Shown piece by piece: positions 24,048 to 32,810 of a stretch of DNA of 32,810 bases. The DNA comes from Bacteroidetes bacterium ADurb.Bin139 (GTDB taxonomy: Bacteria > Bacteroidota > Bacteroidia > Bacteroidales > UBA932). The stretch covers positions 1 to 32,810 of the forward strand of contig MWDM01000020.1 in the NCBI GenBank assembly GCA_002070565.1, read 5' to 3'. The notes beneath the pieces are model-generated. The model worked only from the letters and a program-made list of their open reading frames with translations. It did not search any database and was not told where the DNA came from. Every line of letters starts with the position of its first letter. Position 1 is the first letter of the stretch. The translations under genes and the position numbers were made by a program.

Positions 24048-26243
24048 TTCTCCCAGTAAATAATCTGCTTTTCCTATCTTTTCCATGATAAAAAGTACAT
24101 AACGGATGTCTACAGAAATATTGCGGCAAACGGAAGGGTCAAACTCTATGTCGCTCATGGTCCCTTCCCAGACACGGTCAAAATTCAGCCCCAGCAGGTG
24201 ACCGTCTGCATTGAGAACAGGCGAACCGGAATTTCCGCCACTGGTGTGGTTTGTAGCAATAAAGCAGACAGGTACGGTACCGTTTGAAGCCCATTGTCCA
24301 AAATCCCGTACAGCGTAGATGTCGCGCAGGGATTGCGGGATATCGTAGTCAAAAACCTGCGGGTCGTCTTTTTGCATTATTCCTTCTATAGTACTGACAG
24401 GCAGATACATAACGGCATCTGCGGGACTATATCCCTGCACAGTCCCATAGGTCACACGCAGGGTGGAATTGGCATCGGGGTAGAAAATGCACTCGCTGTC
24501 AAATTCCATGATAGCCTGCATCCAGGTACGGTACAGCAGGTTCAGCTCCAGGTTGATTTCTGTGATCCGGGGCTGGATACAGGTCCTGTTTTTTCTTACA
24601 AAAGGGTCAACCAGCCGGAAGGCGGGATCTTCACGGATCAGGCTCAGGGCAAGGGCCGAGTCTTTGGCCAGCAGTTCCATGGTTTTCTCAGGGTCGGTAA
24701 GGACCGAGTTTTTGTACAAGTTGGCAGCCAGCTGGGTAAAGTCACCGGCAGGCAGCTGGGTAAAGTCACTGGCAGGCAGCTGGGCAAAGTCACCGGCAGC
24801 ATCCGGGGATTGATCATCCGTCGTGTTGCCGGGAAGCAGGTGGGCCAGGGGTTCCATGATGCGGTAAAAGTGGGTGAAAAGCAGCTCAAAGATCTCCTGG
24901 TCTATGGGCTGGTAATAATCCTTGAAAAACGCCCGGGCTGCCTCGGTGGCGTTGGCGGGTCCGCTGCGTACAAAGGTGTTTTCCAGGTTATTGGCAAAGC
25001 GCAGCAATTCTACGGCCATGACGGCCTCGGCATACATCTCTGAAGCGAACAGGTAAGGTTCCAGTTCGCGGTAAAGTTCTTTCATGCGCGGGATCAGGGT
25101 GATGTAATCCTGACGTCCCGAAGCCTCGGCCCATTGTTGAAAACGGCGTTCAAATTCCTGCTTTTTGCCTATAGTGCCGGCATTGAGGATGCCACGGCTC
25201 TCGCCCTGCCATTTTTTCCAGGAGTTGGAAACCCCGGCGTTTTTGCTGGCATACTTGATGCGGACGGCCGCGTCTTTGGCCTGTTCGCGGTTCATGACAT
25301 CCAGGCGAAGGGTACGCAGGCGGATTTTATGCGGGTTGGAGCGGTTGACCAGATAATCTACCTCGGGGGAGAGTATGTATTGCCGGGTGCGTCCGGGATA
25401 ACCGTAAACCATGGTGAAATCACCGGGTTTTACGCCTTTGGCCGATATGGTCAGGTGGTAGCGCGCACGGTAAGGCACGTTGTGGGGGCTGTAGTCTGCC
25501 GGCTGGTTGTCCTGACCGGCATAAATCCGGAACAGCGAAAAATCGCCTGTATGTCGCGGCCACATCCAATTGTCTGTATCGCCGCCAAACTTTCCTATGG
25601 AAGAGGGCGGGGCACCCACCAGCCGCACGTCGCGGAAAGTTTCGTTCAGATAGAGGAAATATTGGTTCCCGTAATAGGCGGGTGCGATACGGACCGAGTA
25701 GAATTTGCGGTCCAGGCCCTGAAGGTTTTGTTCGCTGATGGTTTTAATGTTGGCCTCTATCAGACCCTGGCGTTCCACCTCGCTCATTGCGGCAGTAGCT
25801 CCTTCGAGCACTTGATGCGTTACATCTTCCATTTTGCGCAGGAAGGTGACAGTGAGTGTTTTGTTGGTCAGTTCTTCCTGCCTGGTACGGGCCCAGAAAC
25901 CGTCCTTCAGGTAATCATGCTCCACCGTGCTGTGGGCCTGGATCTGTCCGTAGCCGCAATGGTGGTTGGTGATGAGCAAGCCCTCTGCCGATATGATCTC
26001 TCCGGTGCAGCCGCCGCCAAAGTGAACGATCGCATCTTTAAGACAGGCCCGGTTCACGCTGTAGATGTCTTCTGCCGTGAGACGGAAACCGAGTTCCTGC
26101 ATATGCGGGATCTTTTGCTCTATGAGCATGGGTAGCCACATGCCTTCATCTGCAAGGGCTGGGACTGCAGGCATAAGCAGGAGTTGAAAGATAAGAATGA
26201 AACAGGAGAATGAGAGACGTAAAGATTTGGAAATTTGTAACAT
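24027..26243 (-). CDS. S46-family dipeptidyl-peptidase (DPP7/DPP11 type)
   Basis: 738 residues from ATG 26243. This start gives a clean signal peptide (hydrophobic FSCFILIFQLLLMPAVPA), while the longer frame would need a TTG. It is a periplasmic serine exopeptidase removing dipeptides from peptide N termini in asaccharolytic or peptide-using Bacteroidales. Triad context: His in GGGCTGEIIS...TNHHCGYG, Asp in FGGDTDNWMWPRHTGDF, Ser in GGNSGSPVLN. Whether it prefers hydrophobic (DPP7) or acidic (DPP11) P1 residues I cannot settle. A three-fold DFTQLPAG repeat interrupts the helical domain. It follows the glycosyltransferase by 26 bases, so it may share the polysaccharide-operon transcript. Confidence 0.92.
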   Translation of the reverse strand: MLQISKSLRLSFSCFILIFQLLLMPAVPALADEGMWLPMLIEQKIPHMQELGFRLTAEDIYSVNRACLKDAIVHFGGGCTGEIISAEGLLITNHHCGYGQIQAHSTVEHDYLKDGFWARTRQEELTNKTLTVTFLRKMEDVTHQVLEGATAAMSEVERQGLIEANIKTISEQNLQGLDRKFYSVRIAPAYYGNQYFLYLNETFRDVRLVGAPPSSIGKFGGDTDNWMWPRHTGDFSLFRIYAGQDNQPADYSPHNVPYRARYHLTISAKGVKPGDFTMVYGYPGRTRQYILSPEVDYLVNRSNPHKIRLRTLRLDVMNREQAKDAAVRIKYASKNAGVSNSWKKWQGESRGILNAGTIGKKQEFERRFQQWAEASGRQDYITLIPRMKELYRELEPYLFASEMYAEAVMAVELLRFANNLENTFVRSGPANATEAARAFFKDYYQPIDQEIFELLFTHFYRIMEPLAHLLPGNTTDDQSPDAAGDFAQLPASDFTQLPAGDFTQLAANLYKNSVLTDPEKTMELLAKDSALALSLIREDPAFRLVDPFVRKNRTCIQPRITEINLELNLLYRTWMQAIMEFDSECIFYPDANSTLRVTYGTVQGYSPADAVMYLPVSTIEGIMQKDDPQVFDYDIPQSLRDIYAVRDFGQWASNGTVPVCFIATNHTSGGNSGSPVLNADGHLLGLNFDRVWEGTMSDIEFDPSVCRNISVDIRYVLFIMEKIGKADYLLGELDICKD
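24729..24800 (-). repeat. 24-bp coding tandem repeat, 3 units
   Basis: Units at 24729, 24753 and 24777 (CAGCTGGGTAAAGTCACCGG...) encode DFTQL-PAG/PAS octads in the S46 peptidase, in the helical insertion domain away from the catalytic motifs. The frame is kept. Confidence 0.9.
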
Positions 26244-26269
26244 AAAGATTATCTGTTTATTTGATATTT

Positions 26270-27298
26270 TCAACGGTTCCGGGAGGCATTTTCCCTGAAT
26301 TTTTTACCTGCCCGGAGCACAGCAGGGGGCAAGTATATGGCACGGTAAAGCAGGTGGTTTACCAATGTATGATAGTGCATTCCAGTGCCGAAGGGACGCA
26401 ATGTATTACGGACCCACTGTCTCATGTTGTAGTACTGCGGGTGCGACTGCACATAGAGCAGGTCCAGGAACCAGGCTGCCGTGAAAAAAATGTAGGCTTC
26501 CTGCAGGGTACGCAACGGGCGTTCTTTGGACAGGCTTTCTATCTGCATGGTAATGATGGTCTTGATGCTGTCCAGGCGTTTGGGGGTAACGCGTTCCATG
26601 GTAAGACCCTTATGATTAAGGTGGTATATATAGGTAACCTGTCTTGTGATGGCTATACTGTCAACAAATCCCGAGACCTGGTAGCTCCACAGGTTGTCTT
26701 CGTGTATGAGCCCTTCTTTGAAATACAGTTTGTTAGAGATCAAAAAATCACGGTTAACAAGCTTGTTGCATGCCATTATGGGGATATCGCGGCGCAGTAT
26801 GGCCTGTGAAGAGGCTTTCTTGCCTTCTATGTAGTCTGGAAGTTTGTTACTGAAGTTCAGGGATTTTTTACTGTCCGGACGAACATCCACGGCTCCGCAT
26901 ACCAGGTGCGGGTGGCTGTAGAGATTGGCAGTGAGGACCAGGTTTTCCAGAGCCCGTGGGGGGATTTCGTCGTCGCAGTCCAGGAAGAAAACATAATCGC
27001 CGGTGGCAGCGTCAAGGCCTGTATTGCGCGCTGCAGAGAGGCCGCGGTTTTCACTATGATGCAGGATTTTCACAGAAGGGGCAGTGACCTTTTGCTCTTC
27101 GGGCGCAACGGGGGGGTGGGCGTTTTCACCGGCTGGATGTTCCAGCAGGCGGGAAGCCAGGACTATGCTGTTATCGGTCCCATGGTCGTCTACCAGTATG
27201 ATTTCCAGGTTCTGCCAGCTTTGTTTGAGAACCGAGCAGATGCACCGTTCAATAGCGGGTGCCGAATTGTACACAGGAATAATGATTGATACTTTCAT
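26270..27298 (-). CDS. Family 2 glycosyltransferase
   Basis: 342 residues with the GT-A start VSIIIPVYNSAPAIERCICSVLKQSWQNLEIILVDDHGTD, then GLSAARNTGLDAATGDYVFFLDCDDEI, where DCDD is the DXD-type metal and nucleotide-sugar site. Donor and acceptor are unknown. An unusual Pro/Glu/Ala-rich insert of about 25 residues (near 53-78) separates the first two conserved blocks. The start overlaps the flippase stop by 4 bases (ATGA), showing coupling within the polysaccharide operon. Confidence 0.9.
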   Translation of the reverse strand: MKVSIIIPVYNSAPAIERCICSVLKQSWQNLEIILVDDHGTDNSIVLASRLLEHPAGENAHPPVAPEEQKVTAPSVKILHHSENRGLSAARNTGLDAATGDYVFFLDCDDEIPPRALENLVLTANLYSHPHLVCGAVDVRPDSKKSLNFSNKLPDYIEGKKASSQAILRRDIPIMACNKLVNRDFLISNKLYFKEGLIHEDNLWSYQVSGFVDSIAITRQVTYIYHLNHKGLTMERVTPKRLDSIKTIITMQIESLSKERPLRTLQEAYIFFTAAWFLDLLYVQSHPQYYNMRQWVRNTLRPFGTGMHYHTLVNHLLYRAIYLPPAVLRAGKKFRENASRNR

Positions 27299-28812
27299 GG
27301 CAAACGTTTCTTAACGAATTCTTTGATGTGTTTTTTCTCTGTGGGCTTAAGCCCTATGAGCCAGATAAGTATCCCGGTAATCAGCAGTGATACCAATGTG
27401 GTTATTACCAGGTCTTTCCATCCTGCCAGCAGGTAATGGGCCAGCAGGGGCAGCGGTATGGCAAGAAGTGTGATCAGAACCAGGGGGACGATCACTTCGC
27501 GGACATAGGGAGCCAGAGGGATTCCGGAATGGCGTCTAACGTACATCAACCTATAAAGATAACAAAATACGTTAACAATGACCCAGGCTGCAAGCACGGT
27601 CCAGGGTTCCATGTTGTATTTGAGCAGGAGCCAGGTGGCCGGCAGGGTGATGATACGCACCAGGGAAACGGTGATCTGGTATGAGCGGATGTTGCCGCCT
27701 GCCCAGGTGGTGACCCAGAGCGGGCCGCTCAACGATTCCACCAGGTAGTACAACAGGGTGATGCTGCAAAAGACGGCGGTATATTGGGGCACCTCCTTTA
27801 GCCATAATCCCAGAATGAATTCCATGTTCAGCAGGATGGGCAGGGTGAGTGCAAAGATCATGTAATATGAGAATTTGGAGGTCTGGTTGACCAGATCCTG
27901 CAAATATCTTTGGTTGCCCTGGGCCGAGGCTTTGGTGATCTGGGGATTAAAGGAGGACTGAAAGTATACCACAAAATTGTATACGGCTGTGCTCACCTGG
28001 GTGGCAATGCTCATGGCGGCGTTGGTTACCAGCGGGGTATAGATGTTGAGCAAAAACACACGTCCTTGTGTGACGGCTAGCTGGGCTCCCGAATCGCACA
28101 GGGTCCATCCGGAAAAGGCGCCCATCTGACGCAACAGCGGTTTATCCCAGCAGAGTTTGAAACGGCAGACGGTAAACTGGCGCAGGGCGTAGCCCCGGGT
28201 GATGAAAAAAATGACCACGGAAACGACAAACAAGAGGGCAGCGTAGGACACCAGCTTATCTGCCGGAGAGACCATAAGCAGGAATACGGCAAAGAGTTTC
28301 AATACCACATCGGCAATGCTTACCCAGGCATAAAAGGACATTTTTTCATGGGTTATGATACTGGCATTGTAAGGGGTTTGGACGATGTTGACGCAGGTGA
28401 TCAGGATGGAAAACTGGAAAACCCAGTTTACCGCACCCAGGCGGTCGGGCGGGATAACAAGGCGGGTGTTCAGGAACCACAGGCCGACCGTTTGGGCAAG
28501 GATCACAATGACAAGGGCCACCAGCAGGTAAAGCGTCATGCTCACATCAAATACCCGCTTAAGGGCGGCTGTGTCCCCGCGTCCCAGTTCCACGCTCATG
28601 AAGCGCTGGGTAGATGCGTTCAGGGCGGTTTGCAGGAAGGTGAACAGGGTGACTATGCCTCCGACGATGCTGTAGAGGGCAAAGTCATCTACACCCAATA
28701 TGTCCAAAACTATGCGAGAGGTGTAAAGGGTGATGGCCAGGCGTACCAGCATGCGCACATAAAGGGCAGCCGTGTTTTTGGCTATGCGTCTTTTGTGCTC
28801 AAGTTCTGTCAT
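27295..28812 (-). CDS. Polysaccharide flippase (Wzx/MATE-like)
   Basis: 505 residues with about 12-14 predicted transmembrane segments and the N-terminal ARLAITLYTSRIVLDILGVDDFALYSIVGG-like pattern of lipid-linked oligosaccharide exporters. It would flip undecaprenyl-linked repeat units across the inner membrane. Neighbours (rfbA, rfbB, ugd, glycosyltransferase) support a surface-glycan role. It starts 17 bases after ugd. Confidence 0.85.
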   Translation of the reverse strand: MTELEHKRRIAKNTAALYVRMLVRLAITLYTSRIVLDILGVDDFALYSIVGGIVTLFTFLQTALNASTQRFMSVELGRGDTAALKRVFDVSMTLYLLVALVIVILAQTVGLWFLNTRLVIPPDRLGAVNWVFQFSILITCVNIVQTPYNASIITHEKMSFYAWVSIADVVLKLFAVFLLMVSPADKLVSYAALLFVVSVVIFFITRGYALRQFTVCRFKLCWDKPLLRQMGAFSGWTLCDSGAQLAVTQGRVFLLNIYTPLVTNAAMSIATQVSTAVYNFVVYFQSSFNPQITKASAQGNQRYLQDLVNQTSKFSYYMIFALTLPILLNMEFILGLWLKEVPQYTAVFCSITLLYYLVESLSGPLWVTTWAGGNIRSYQITVSLVRIITLPATWLLLKYNMEPWTVLAAWVIVNVFCYLYRLMYVRRHSGIPLAPYVREVIVPLVLITLLAIPLPLLAHYLLAGWKDLVITTLVSLLITGILIWLIGLKPTEKKHIKEFVKKRLP

Positions 28813-28829
28813 ATTCTGCGTGCGATTTC

Positions 28830-30149
28830 TTAGGTACCCAGTCCTATACCTATATATTCAAAGCCCTGCTCCCTGATTTCCTGTGGATTGTAAATGTTGC
28901 GGCCGTCCAGCACCAGGGGTGTGTGCATGATCTTGCGCAGCATGTTCCAGTTGGGCATGCGGAATTCTTTCCATTCTGTCACCAGCACCAGGGCATGGGC
29001 ATGGTTGGCGGCCTGGTACATGTCGCCGGCATAATGGATAGATTTGCCCAGCAGGTTTTGTGCCTGTTCCATGGCTACAGGGTCGTAGGCCTGAACGCGG
29101 CAGCCGGCCTGCAGCAGGTTGTCAATAAGCACCAGCGAGGGGGCCTGCCGCACGTCATCTGTTTGCGGTTTGAAGGAAAGTCCCCATACGGCAATGGTTT
29201 TGCCTTTGAGTTCTTTGTTGAAGTGTTTTTCTAACTTTTGGAACAAGATTTTTTTCTGTGCTTCATTGACCCGGTCCACCGATTCTATGAGTTCCAGGGG
29301 GTAGCCCGTTTCGCGGCCCATGTGGATCATGGCTTTTACGTCTTTGGGAAAGCAGCTTCCTCCGTAGCCAGCGCCCGGATACAGGAATTTATTACCGATG
29401 CGGCTGTCGGAACCAATTCCCAGGCGTACGTTGTTCACATCTGCCCCCAGGCGATCACACAGGTTGGCCACCTGGTTCATGAATGATATGCGCGTGGCCA
29501 GCATGGCATTGGCCGCGTATTTGGTCATCTCGGCCGAGGGAATGTCCATGAAGAGTACCCGGAAGTTCTTGAGCAGGAAGGGCCGGTAAAGGTTTTCCAT
29601 GATCTTTCTCGCCTTTTCGCTTTCCACGCCCACTACCACGCGGTCAGGACTCATGAAATCGCGGATGGCGTCTCCTTCTTTCAGGAATTCGGGGTTGGAG
29701 GCAATATCAAAGGGGATATTGGCGTTTCGCTTGTCCAGTTCCTGCTGTATGGCAAGTTTCACTTTGGCGGCTGTTCCAACGGGGACTGTGCTTTTTGTAG
29801 TGAAGACCAGGTAGCCCGTCATATGTTTTCCCACAGTCCGGGCCACTTCCAGCACGTAATGGATATCGGCGCTCCCGTCTTCTTGAGGGGGTGTGCCCAC
29901 GGCACTGAAAACAATGTCGGCCTGATCAAGGCATGTGGTGATATCTGTTGTGAAATGAAGCCTTCCGGCCTGTGTATTGCGTTGTACCATGGGCTCCAGT
30001 CCGGGCTCATAGATGGGGAGAATTCCCTTTTTAAGGTTATCGATCTTTTGACGGTCTATGTCTACGCAGACTACACGCGCGCCCATTTCGGCAAAACATG
30101 TTCCGGAAACAAGTCCTACGTAACCGGTTCCTGCAATTACAATATTCAT
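28830..30149 (-). CDS. ugd: UDP-glucose 6-dehydrogenase
   Basis: 439 residues. The Rossmann motif GTGYVGLVSG is at 7-16, and the catalytic cysteine C266 lies in GYGGSCFPKD. FTTKSTVPVGT and WGLSFKPQTDDVR are further family blocks. It oxidises UDP-glucose to UDP-glucuronate with two NAD, giving uronic acid for capsule or other glycans. The start overlaps the rfbB stop by 4 bases. Other UDP-sugar 6-dehydrogenases (for example for UDP-ManNAc or UDP-GlcNAc) share these motifs, but length and sequence fit the Ugd group best. Confidence 0.92.
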   Translation of the reverse strand: MNIVIAGTGYVGLVSGTCFAEMGARVVCVDIDRQKIDNLKKGILPIYEPGLEPMVQRNTQAGRLHFTTDITTCLDQADIVFSAVGTPPQEDGSADIHYVLEVARTVGKHMTGYLVFTTKSTVPVGTAAKVKLAIQQELDKRNANIPFDIASNPEFLKEGDAIRDFMSPDRVVVGVESEKARKIMENLYRPFLLKNFRVLFMDIPSAEMTKYAANAMLATRISFMNQVANLCDRLGADVNNVRLGIGSDSRIGNKFLYPGAGYGGSCFPKDVKAMIHMGRETGYPLELIESVDRVNEAQKKILFQKLEKHFNKELKGKTIAVWGLSFKPQTDDVRQAPSLVLIDNLLQAGCRVQAYDPVAMEQAQNLLGKSIHYAGDMYQAANHAHALVLVTEWKEFRMPNWNMLRKIMHTPLVLDGRNIYNPQEIREQGFEYIGIGLGT

Positions 30150-31222
30150 ACGGTTTTTGTTTTTGGGGTAGGTGCGGCAGTATCCTGCAGATTTTCCTGC
30201 TTAAGATACCACGCTACGGTTATTTCCAGTCCCTGGCGGAAAGTCATTAGCTGTTGCCAGCCAAGTTCGTTTTTAATCTTGCCAGCGTCTATGGCGTAGC
30301 GCAGATCGTGGCCGGGACGGTCTGTTACAAAGGAAATAAGCGGCAGCGAGTCGCCGGCAGGACGGCCCAGCAGGCTGTCGGTTATTTCTATGAGCAGGCG
30401 TACCAGCTCAATATTCTGCCATTCGTTGTTGCCGCCTACGTTGTAGGTTTCTCCGTCGCGGCCTTTATGAAAGATCAGGTCTATGGCCCGGGCATGGTCT
30501 TCTACGTATAGCCAGTCCCGGATGTTTTCTCCTTTTCCGTAGACGGGCAGGGGCTTGCGTTTGACTATGTTGTTAATGATGACGGGGATGAGCTTTTCCG
30601 GGTATTGGCAGGGTCCGTAATTGTTGGAGCAATTGGAAATCCTGACAGGCAGTCCGTAGGTGTGGTAAAACGCCCGTACAAAGTGGTCTGCCGATGCTTT
30701 TGATGCCGAATAGGGGGAGCGGGGGTCGTAGGGGGTGGTTTCACGGAAGGGTTCCTCTCCAAAGTGCAGTTCCCCGTAGACTTCGTCTGTGGATATCTGG
30801 TAAAACAGGTGCCTGGGGTAATCTTCTTTTTTCCAGTGTGTTTTGGCCGTTTGCAGCAGGGTGAGGGTGCCTATGACGTTGGAGCGGGCAAAGGCGAACG
30901 GGTCTGTGATGCTGCGGTCCACGTGGCTTTCGGCAGCCAGGTGTATGACAGCGTCTATGTTGTATTGGCGGAAGATGTCCTCCATGGCCGGATGGTCACA
31001 GACATCTGCCCTAATAAAGGTATAGTTGGGCTGGTTTTCAATGTCTTTAAGGTAATCCGGATTGGCTGCATAGGTGAGCTTGTCTATATTGATGATACGG
31101 TACTGCGGGTAGTGCTTGACAAAACGTCTGACCACGTGCGATCCAATGAATCCGCAGCCACCGGTGATGAGAACCGTGAAGTTGCCCTGCGATTGTAAAG
31201 CATTATTCTTGTTAACTTTCAT
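30146..31222 (-). CDS. rfbB: dTDP-glucose 4,6-dehydratase
   Basis: 358 residues, extended short-chain dehydrogenase fold. TGGCGFIGSHVVRRF binds NAD. HLAAESHVDRSI, STDEVYGELHF (catalytic Thr/Asp/Glu) and the YSASKASADHFV motif with Tyr and Lys follow. It makes dTDP-4-keto-6-deoxyglucose from dTDP-glucose, the product of RfbA next door (14 bases upstream). The C-terminal tail is short and polar. No rfbC or rfbD is in the window. Confidence 0.95.
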   Translation of the reverse strand: MKVNKNNALQSQGNFTVLITGGCGFIGSHVVRRFVKHYPQYRIINIDKLTYAANPDYLKDIENQPNYTFIRADVCDHPAMEDIFRQYNIDAVIHLAAESHVDRSITDPFAFARSNVIGTLTLLQTAKTHWKKEDYPRHLFYQISTDEVYGELHFGEEPFRETTPYDPRSPYSASKASADHFVRAFYHTYGLPVRISNCSNNYGPCQYPEKLIPVIINNIVKRKPLPVYGKGENIRDWLYVEDHARAIDLIFHKGRDGETYNVGGNNEWQNIELVRLLIEITDSLLGRPAGDSLPLISFVTDRPGHDLRYAIDAGKIKNELGWQQLMTFRQGLEITVAWYLKQENLQDTAAPTPKTKTV

Positions 31223-31236
31223 AAAGTCAGATTCTT

Positions 31237-32139
31237 TTATGAGGGTTCAGTGTCTCCCGGAAGCCTTGCTGCTGCTGCCAGTTCCAGGATGTATTGGCCG
31301 TATTCGTTGTGCTGCATGGGAAGGGCATCGTTGCGGATCTGTTCCGGGGTGCGCCAGCCGTTGCGCAGGGCGATCTCTTCCAGGCAGGCGATCTTCAGGC
31401 CTTGCCGGGCCTGGATGGTTTCTACAAAGTTCGAGGCTTCGGTAAGGGAAGCGTGGGTTCCGGTATCAAGCCAGGCAAAGCCTCGGCCCAGCGTGGTCAC
31501 GTGCAGCTGCTGCAGATTAAGGTAATGTTCGTTCACCGATGTGATTTCCAGTTCTCCGCGGGCCGATGGTTTTACAGCGGCGGCCACATCCAGCACGTTG
31601 TTGGGGTAAAAGTATAGTCCGGTGACGGCCAGGTTTGACCTCGGCTTTTGTGGTTTTTCCTGGATGGAAACCGGGATTCCATCAGTGCCGAGTTCTACTA
31701 CCCCGTAGCGCTGAGGATCTTTGACGGTATATCCGAAAACATGCGCAAAACCGTTATTTGCCGAGTTAACAGCTCTTTGGAGCATGGCCCGGAAGCCCTG
31801 CCCGTAAAAGATATTGTCGCCCAGGACCAGGCACACGTTGTCTTTGCCTGTGAAATCCCTGCCAATGATAAAGGATTGCGCCAGGCCTTCCGGCCGGGGT
31901 TGCGGGGCGTATTGCAGGCGCACCCCTAAGGATTCACCCATGCCCAGCAGGCGTTCAAAAGAGTGCAGGTCCTGTGGTGTGGAAATGATCAGGATATCCC
32001 GGATCCCTGCCAGCATCAGGACAGACAACGGGTAGTAGATCATGGGCTTATCGTAAACGGGAAGCAATTGCTTGGATACTCCTTTTGTGATGGGATACAG
32101 GCGTGTGCCCGAACCTCCGGCCAGAATAATTCCTTTCAT
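31237..32139 (-). CDS. rfbA: Glucose-1-phosphate thymidylyltransferase
   Basis: 300 residues, typical RfbA/RmlA length. [39 protein letters not shown] is the nucleotidyltransferase signature; [27 protein letters not shown] and [10 protein letters not shown] follow. It makes dTDP-glucose from dTTP and glucose-1-phosphate and heads the minus-strand glycan operon. Its promoter (TAACTTTG, 32170-32163) lies back to back with that of the divergent solute-binding gene. Confidence 0.95.
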   Translation of the reverse strand: MKGIILAGGSGTRLYPITKGVSKQLLPVYDKPMIYYPLSVLMLAGIRDILIISTPQDLHSFERLLGMGESLGVRLQYAPQPRPEGLAQSFIIGRDFTGKDNVCLVLGDNIFYGQGFRAMLQRAVNSANNGFAHVFGYTVKDPQRYGVVELGTDGIPVSIQEKPQKPRSNLAVTGLYFYPNNVLDVAAAVKPSARGELEITSVNEHYLNLQQLHVTTLGRGFAWLDTGTHASLTEASNFVETIQARQGLKIACLEEIALRNGWRTPEQIRNDALPMQHNEYGQYILELAAAARLPGDTEPS

Positions 32140-32162
32140 ATCCGTTTTTTCTTGAACAGGCT

Positions 32163-32170
32163 CAAAGTTA
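32163..32170 (-). promoter_or_regulatory. Promoter -7 box for the rfbA operon
   Basis: CAAAGTTA reads TAACTTTG on the minus strand, 23 bases before the rfbA ATG. Five bases separate it from the opposing -7 box. Confidence 0.6.
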
Positions 32171-32175
32171 ATAAT

Positions 32176-32183
32176 TATCTTTG
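32176..32183 (+). promoter_or_regulatory. Promoter -7 box for the solute-binding gene
   Basis: TATCTTTG ends 4 bases before the ATG at 32188; a CTTG lies 21 bases upstream. The mRNA may be leaderless. Confidence 0.55.
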
Positions 32184-32187
32184 AACC

Positions 32188-32810
32188 ATGAAACGTTTAT
32201 GGCTGCTGACAATCCTCCTTTTGCTGCAGGCCACGGCTTTACCTGCAGCCGCTCAGCCACAGGAGGCCCGGGAGCAGCAGGCTCAGGAGCAGTTCGCAGC
32301 ACAGCAGGTGCAGCAGGTGCAGCAGGCGGGGCAGGGCGTTCCATCGGAGCAGGAACCGGTTCGTGAAGAGCGTTCCGTGCTGGATATGGTGGCAGACAGC
32401 TTGCTGGCGGGCCATAAAGTTGCCGTGATGACCGGCTCTCTGGGCGAGATCATGCTCAGCGAGGGCTATCCACAGGTGATCATCCAGTGTTTTGATGATA
32501 TTATGGACGGATTTGCAGCCTTGCATGCCGGGAAAGTCAGTTATGTGCTGACTGCCTATACGACCGCCTATGTAGTGTCGCGTTCCAATCCTTCCTACCG
32601 GATCCTGCCTTACCATCTGACCAACGAAGGGGCGGGTGTGGCGGTGGCAAAAAACAACACAACGGGATTGTTAGGCAAGATAGATTCTGTCCTGGCTGGA
32701 TTCAGACACGACGGGACCCTGGATAAGATCATCGGGAACTGGATACGGCAGGATGGAACTGATTACGTGGTGACAAAGTTTGACGTACAGGGCTCATCTT
32801 CTGGGGCGGG
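32188..32810 (+). CDS. Periplasmic solute-binding protein (family 3 type), 3' end outside window
   Basis: 207 codons visible, then the window ends in frame. A signal peptide ([19 protein letters not shown]) is followed by a Gln-rich low-complexity stretch (about 23-58: [26 protein letters not shown]). From about 60, [69 protein letters not shown] and LDKIIGNWI fit the second half of a bacterial extracellular solute-binding family 3 domain. Related proteins bind amino acids or sit on transglycosylases and sensor kinases. What follows is not visible, so the full protein may carry a second domain. It is divergent from rfbA. Confidence 0.7.
   Translation, partial: MKRLWLLTILLLLQATALPAAAQPQEAREQQAQEQFAAQQVQQVQQAGQGVPSEQEPVREERSVLDMVADSLLAGHKVAVMTGSLGEIMLSEGYPQVIIQCFDDIMDGFAALHAGKVSYVLTAYTTAYVVSRSNPSYRILPYHLTNEGAGVAVAKNNTTGLLGKIDSVLAGFRHDGTLDKIIGNWIRQDGTDYVVTKFDVQGSSSGA

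Noticed and set aside
26244..26273. Ten-residue extension of the S46 peptidase from a TTG
   Set aside because: It needs a rare start codon that overlaps the upstream gene's stop. The ATG at 26243 begins a normal signal peptide.
30146..32139. Complete dTDP-rhamnose pathway
   Set aside because: Only rfbA and rfbB are present; no rfbC or rfbD is seen, so the end sugar cannot be named.

Overview
The window looks like a chromosomal segment of a Bacteroidota organism, most likely order Bacteroidales. The reasons are many TAnnTTTG -7 promoter boxes, few Shine-Dalgarno signals, a BACON-domain lipoprotein, an S46 dipeptidyl-peptidase, a single-RRM RNA-binding protein, and a clpC-gyrA-TPR gene run that I recall as typical of the order. 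I cannot name the genus. No rRNA, tRNA, CRISPR array, transposase or phage gene was seen.

Layout. (1) 1-9413 is an accessory-like region. It holds a serine-hydrolase lipoprotein overlapping a pRiA4b-ORF3/SEC-C protein, a transaldolase-family enzyme, a small lipoprotein, a secreted creatininase-family amidohydrolase, a BACON lipoprotein, a flavodoxin-like protein and a secreted superoxide-reductase-like protein. Four palindromic elements of exactly 119 bp lie between these genes. (2) 9634-16058 is core: clpC, gyrA and a TPR protein. (3) 16295-19505, minus strand, is an ackA-ptb-buk acyl-phosphate operon for acetate/butyrate and ATP. (4) 19603-23572, plus strand: a ComEC-like protein, a PurF paralogue without its glutaminase cysteine, and an RRM protein. 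(5) 23592-24047 holds two tiny hydrophobic peptide genes on the minus strand, each followed by its own terminator. (6) 24027-32139, minus strand, is a surface-polysaccharide operon (rfbA, rfbB, ugd, flippase, glycosyltransferase) ending in an S46 peptidase. A divergent solute-binding protein gene runs off the right edge.

Two patterns cut across the window. One is the set of 119-bp two-stem palindromes: three related copies with paired base changes in the stems, and a fourth of unrelated sequence but the same geometry. The other is the frequency of short in-frame tandem repeats or low-complexity inserts in otherwise conserved proteins (serine hydrolase, SEC-C protein, creatininase, ComEC, PurF paralogue, S46 peptidase, glycosyltransferase, solute-binding protein), with similar minisatellites between genes. 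The best candidates for something undescribed are the 119-bp elements, the two small peptide genes and the minisatellite load.
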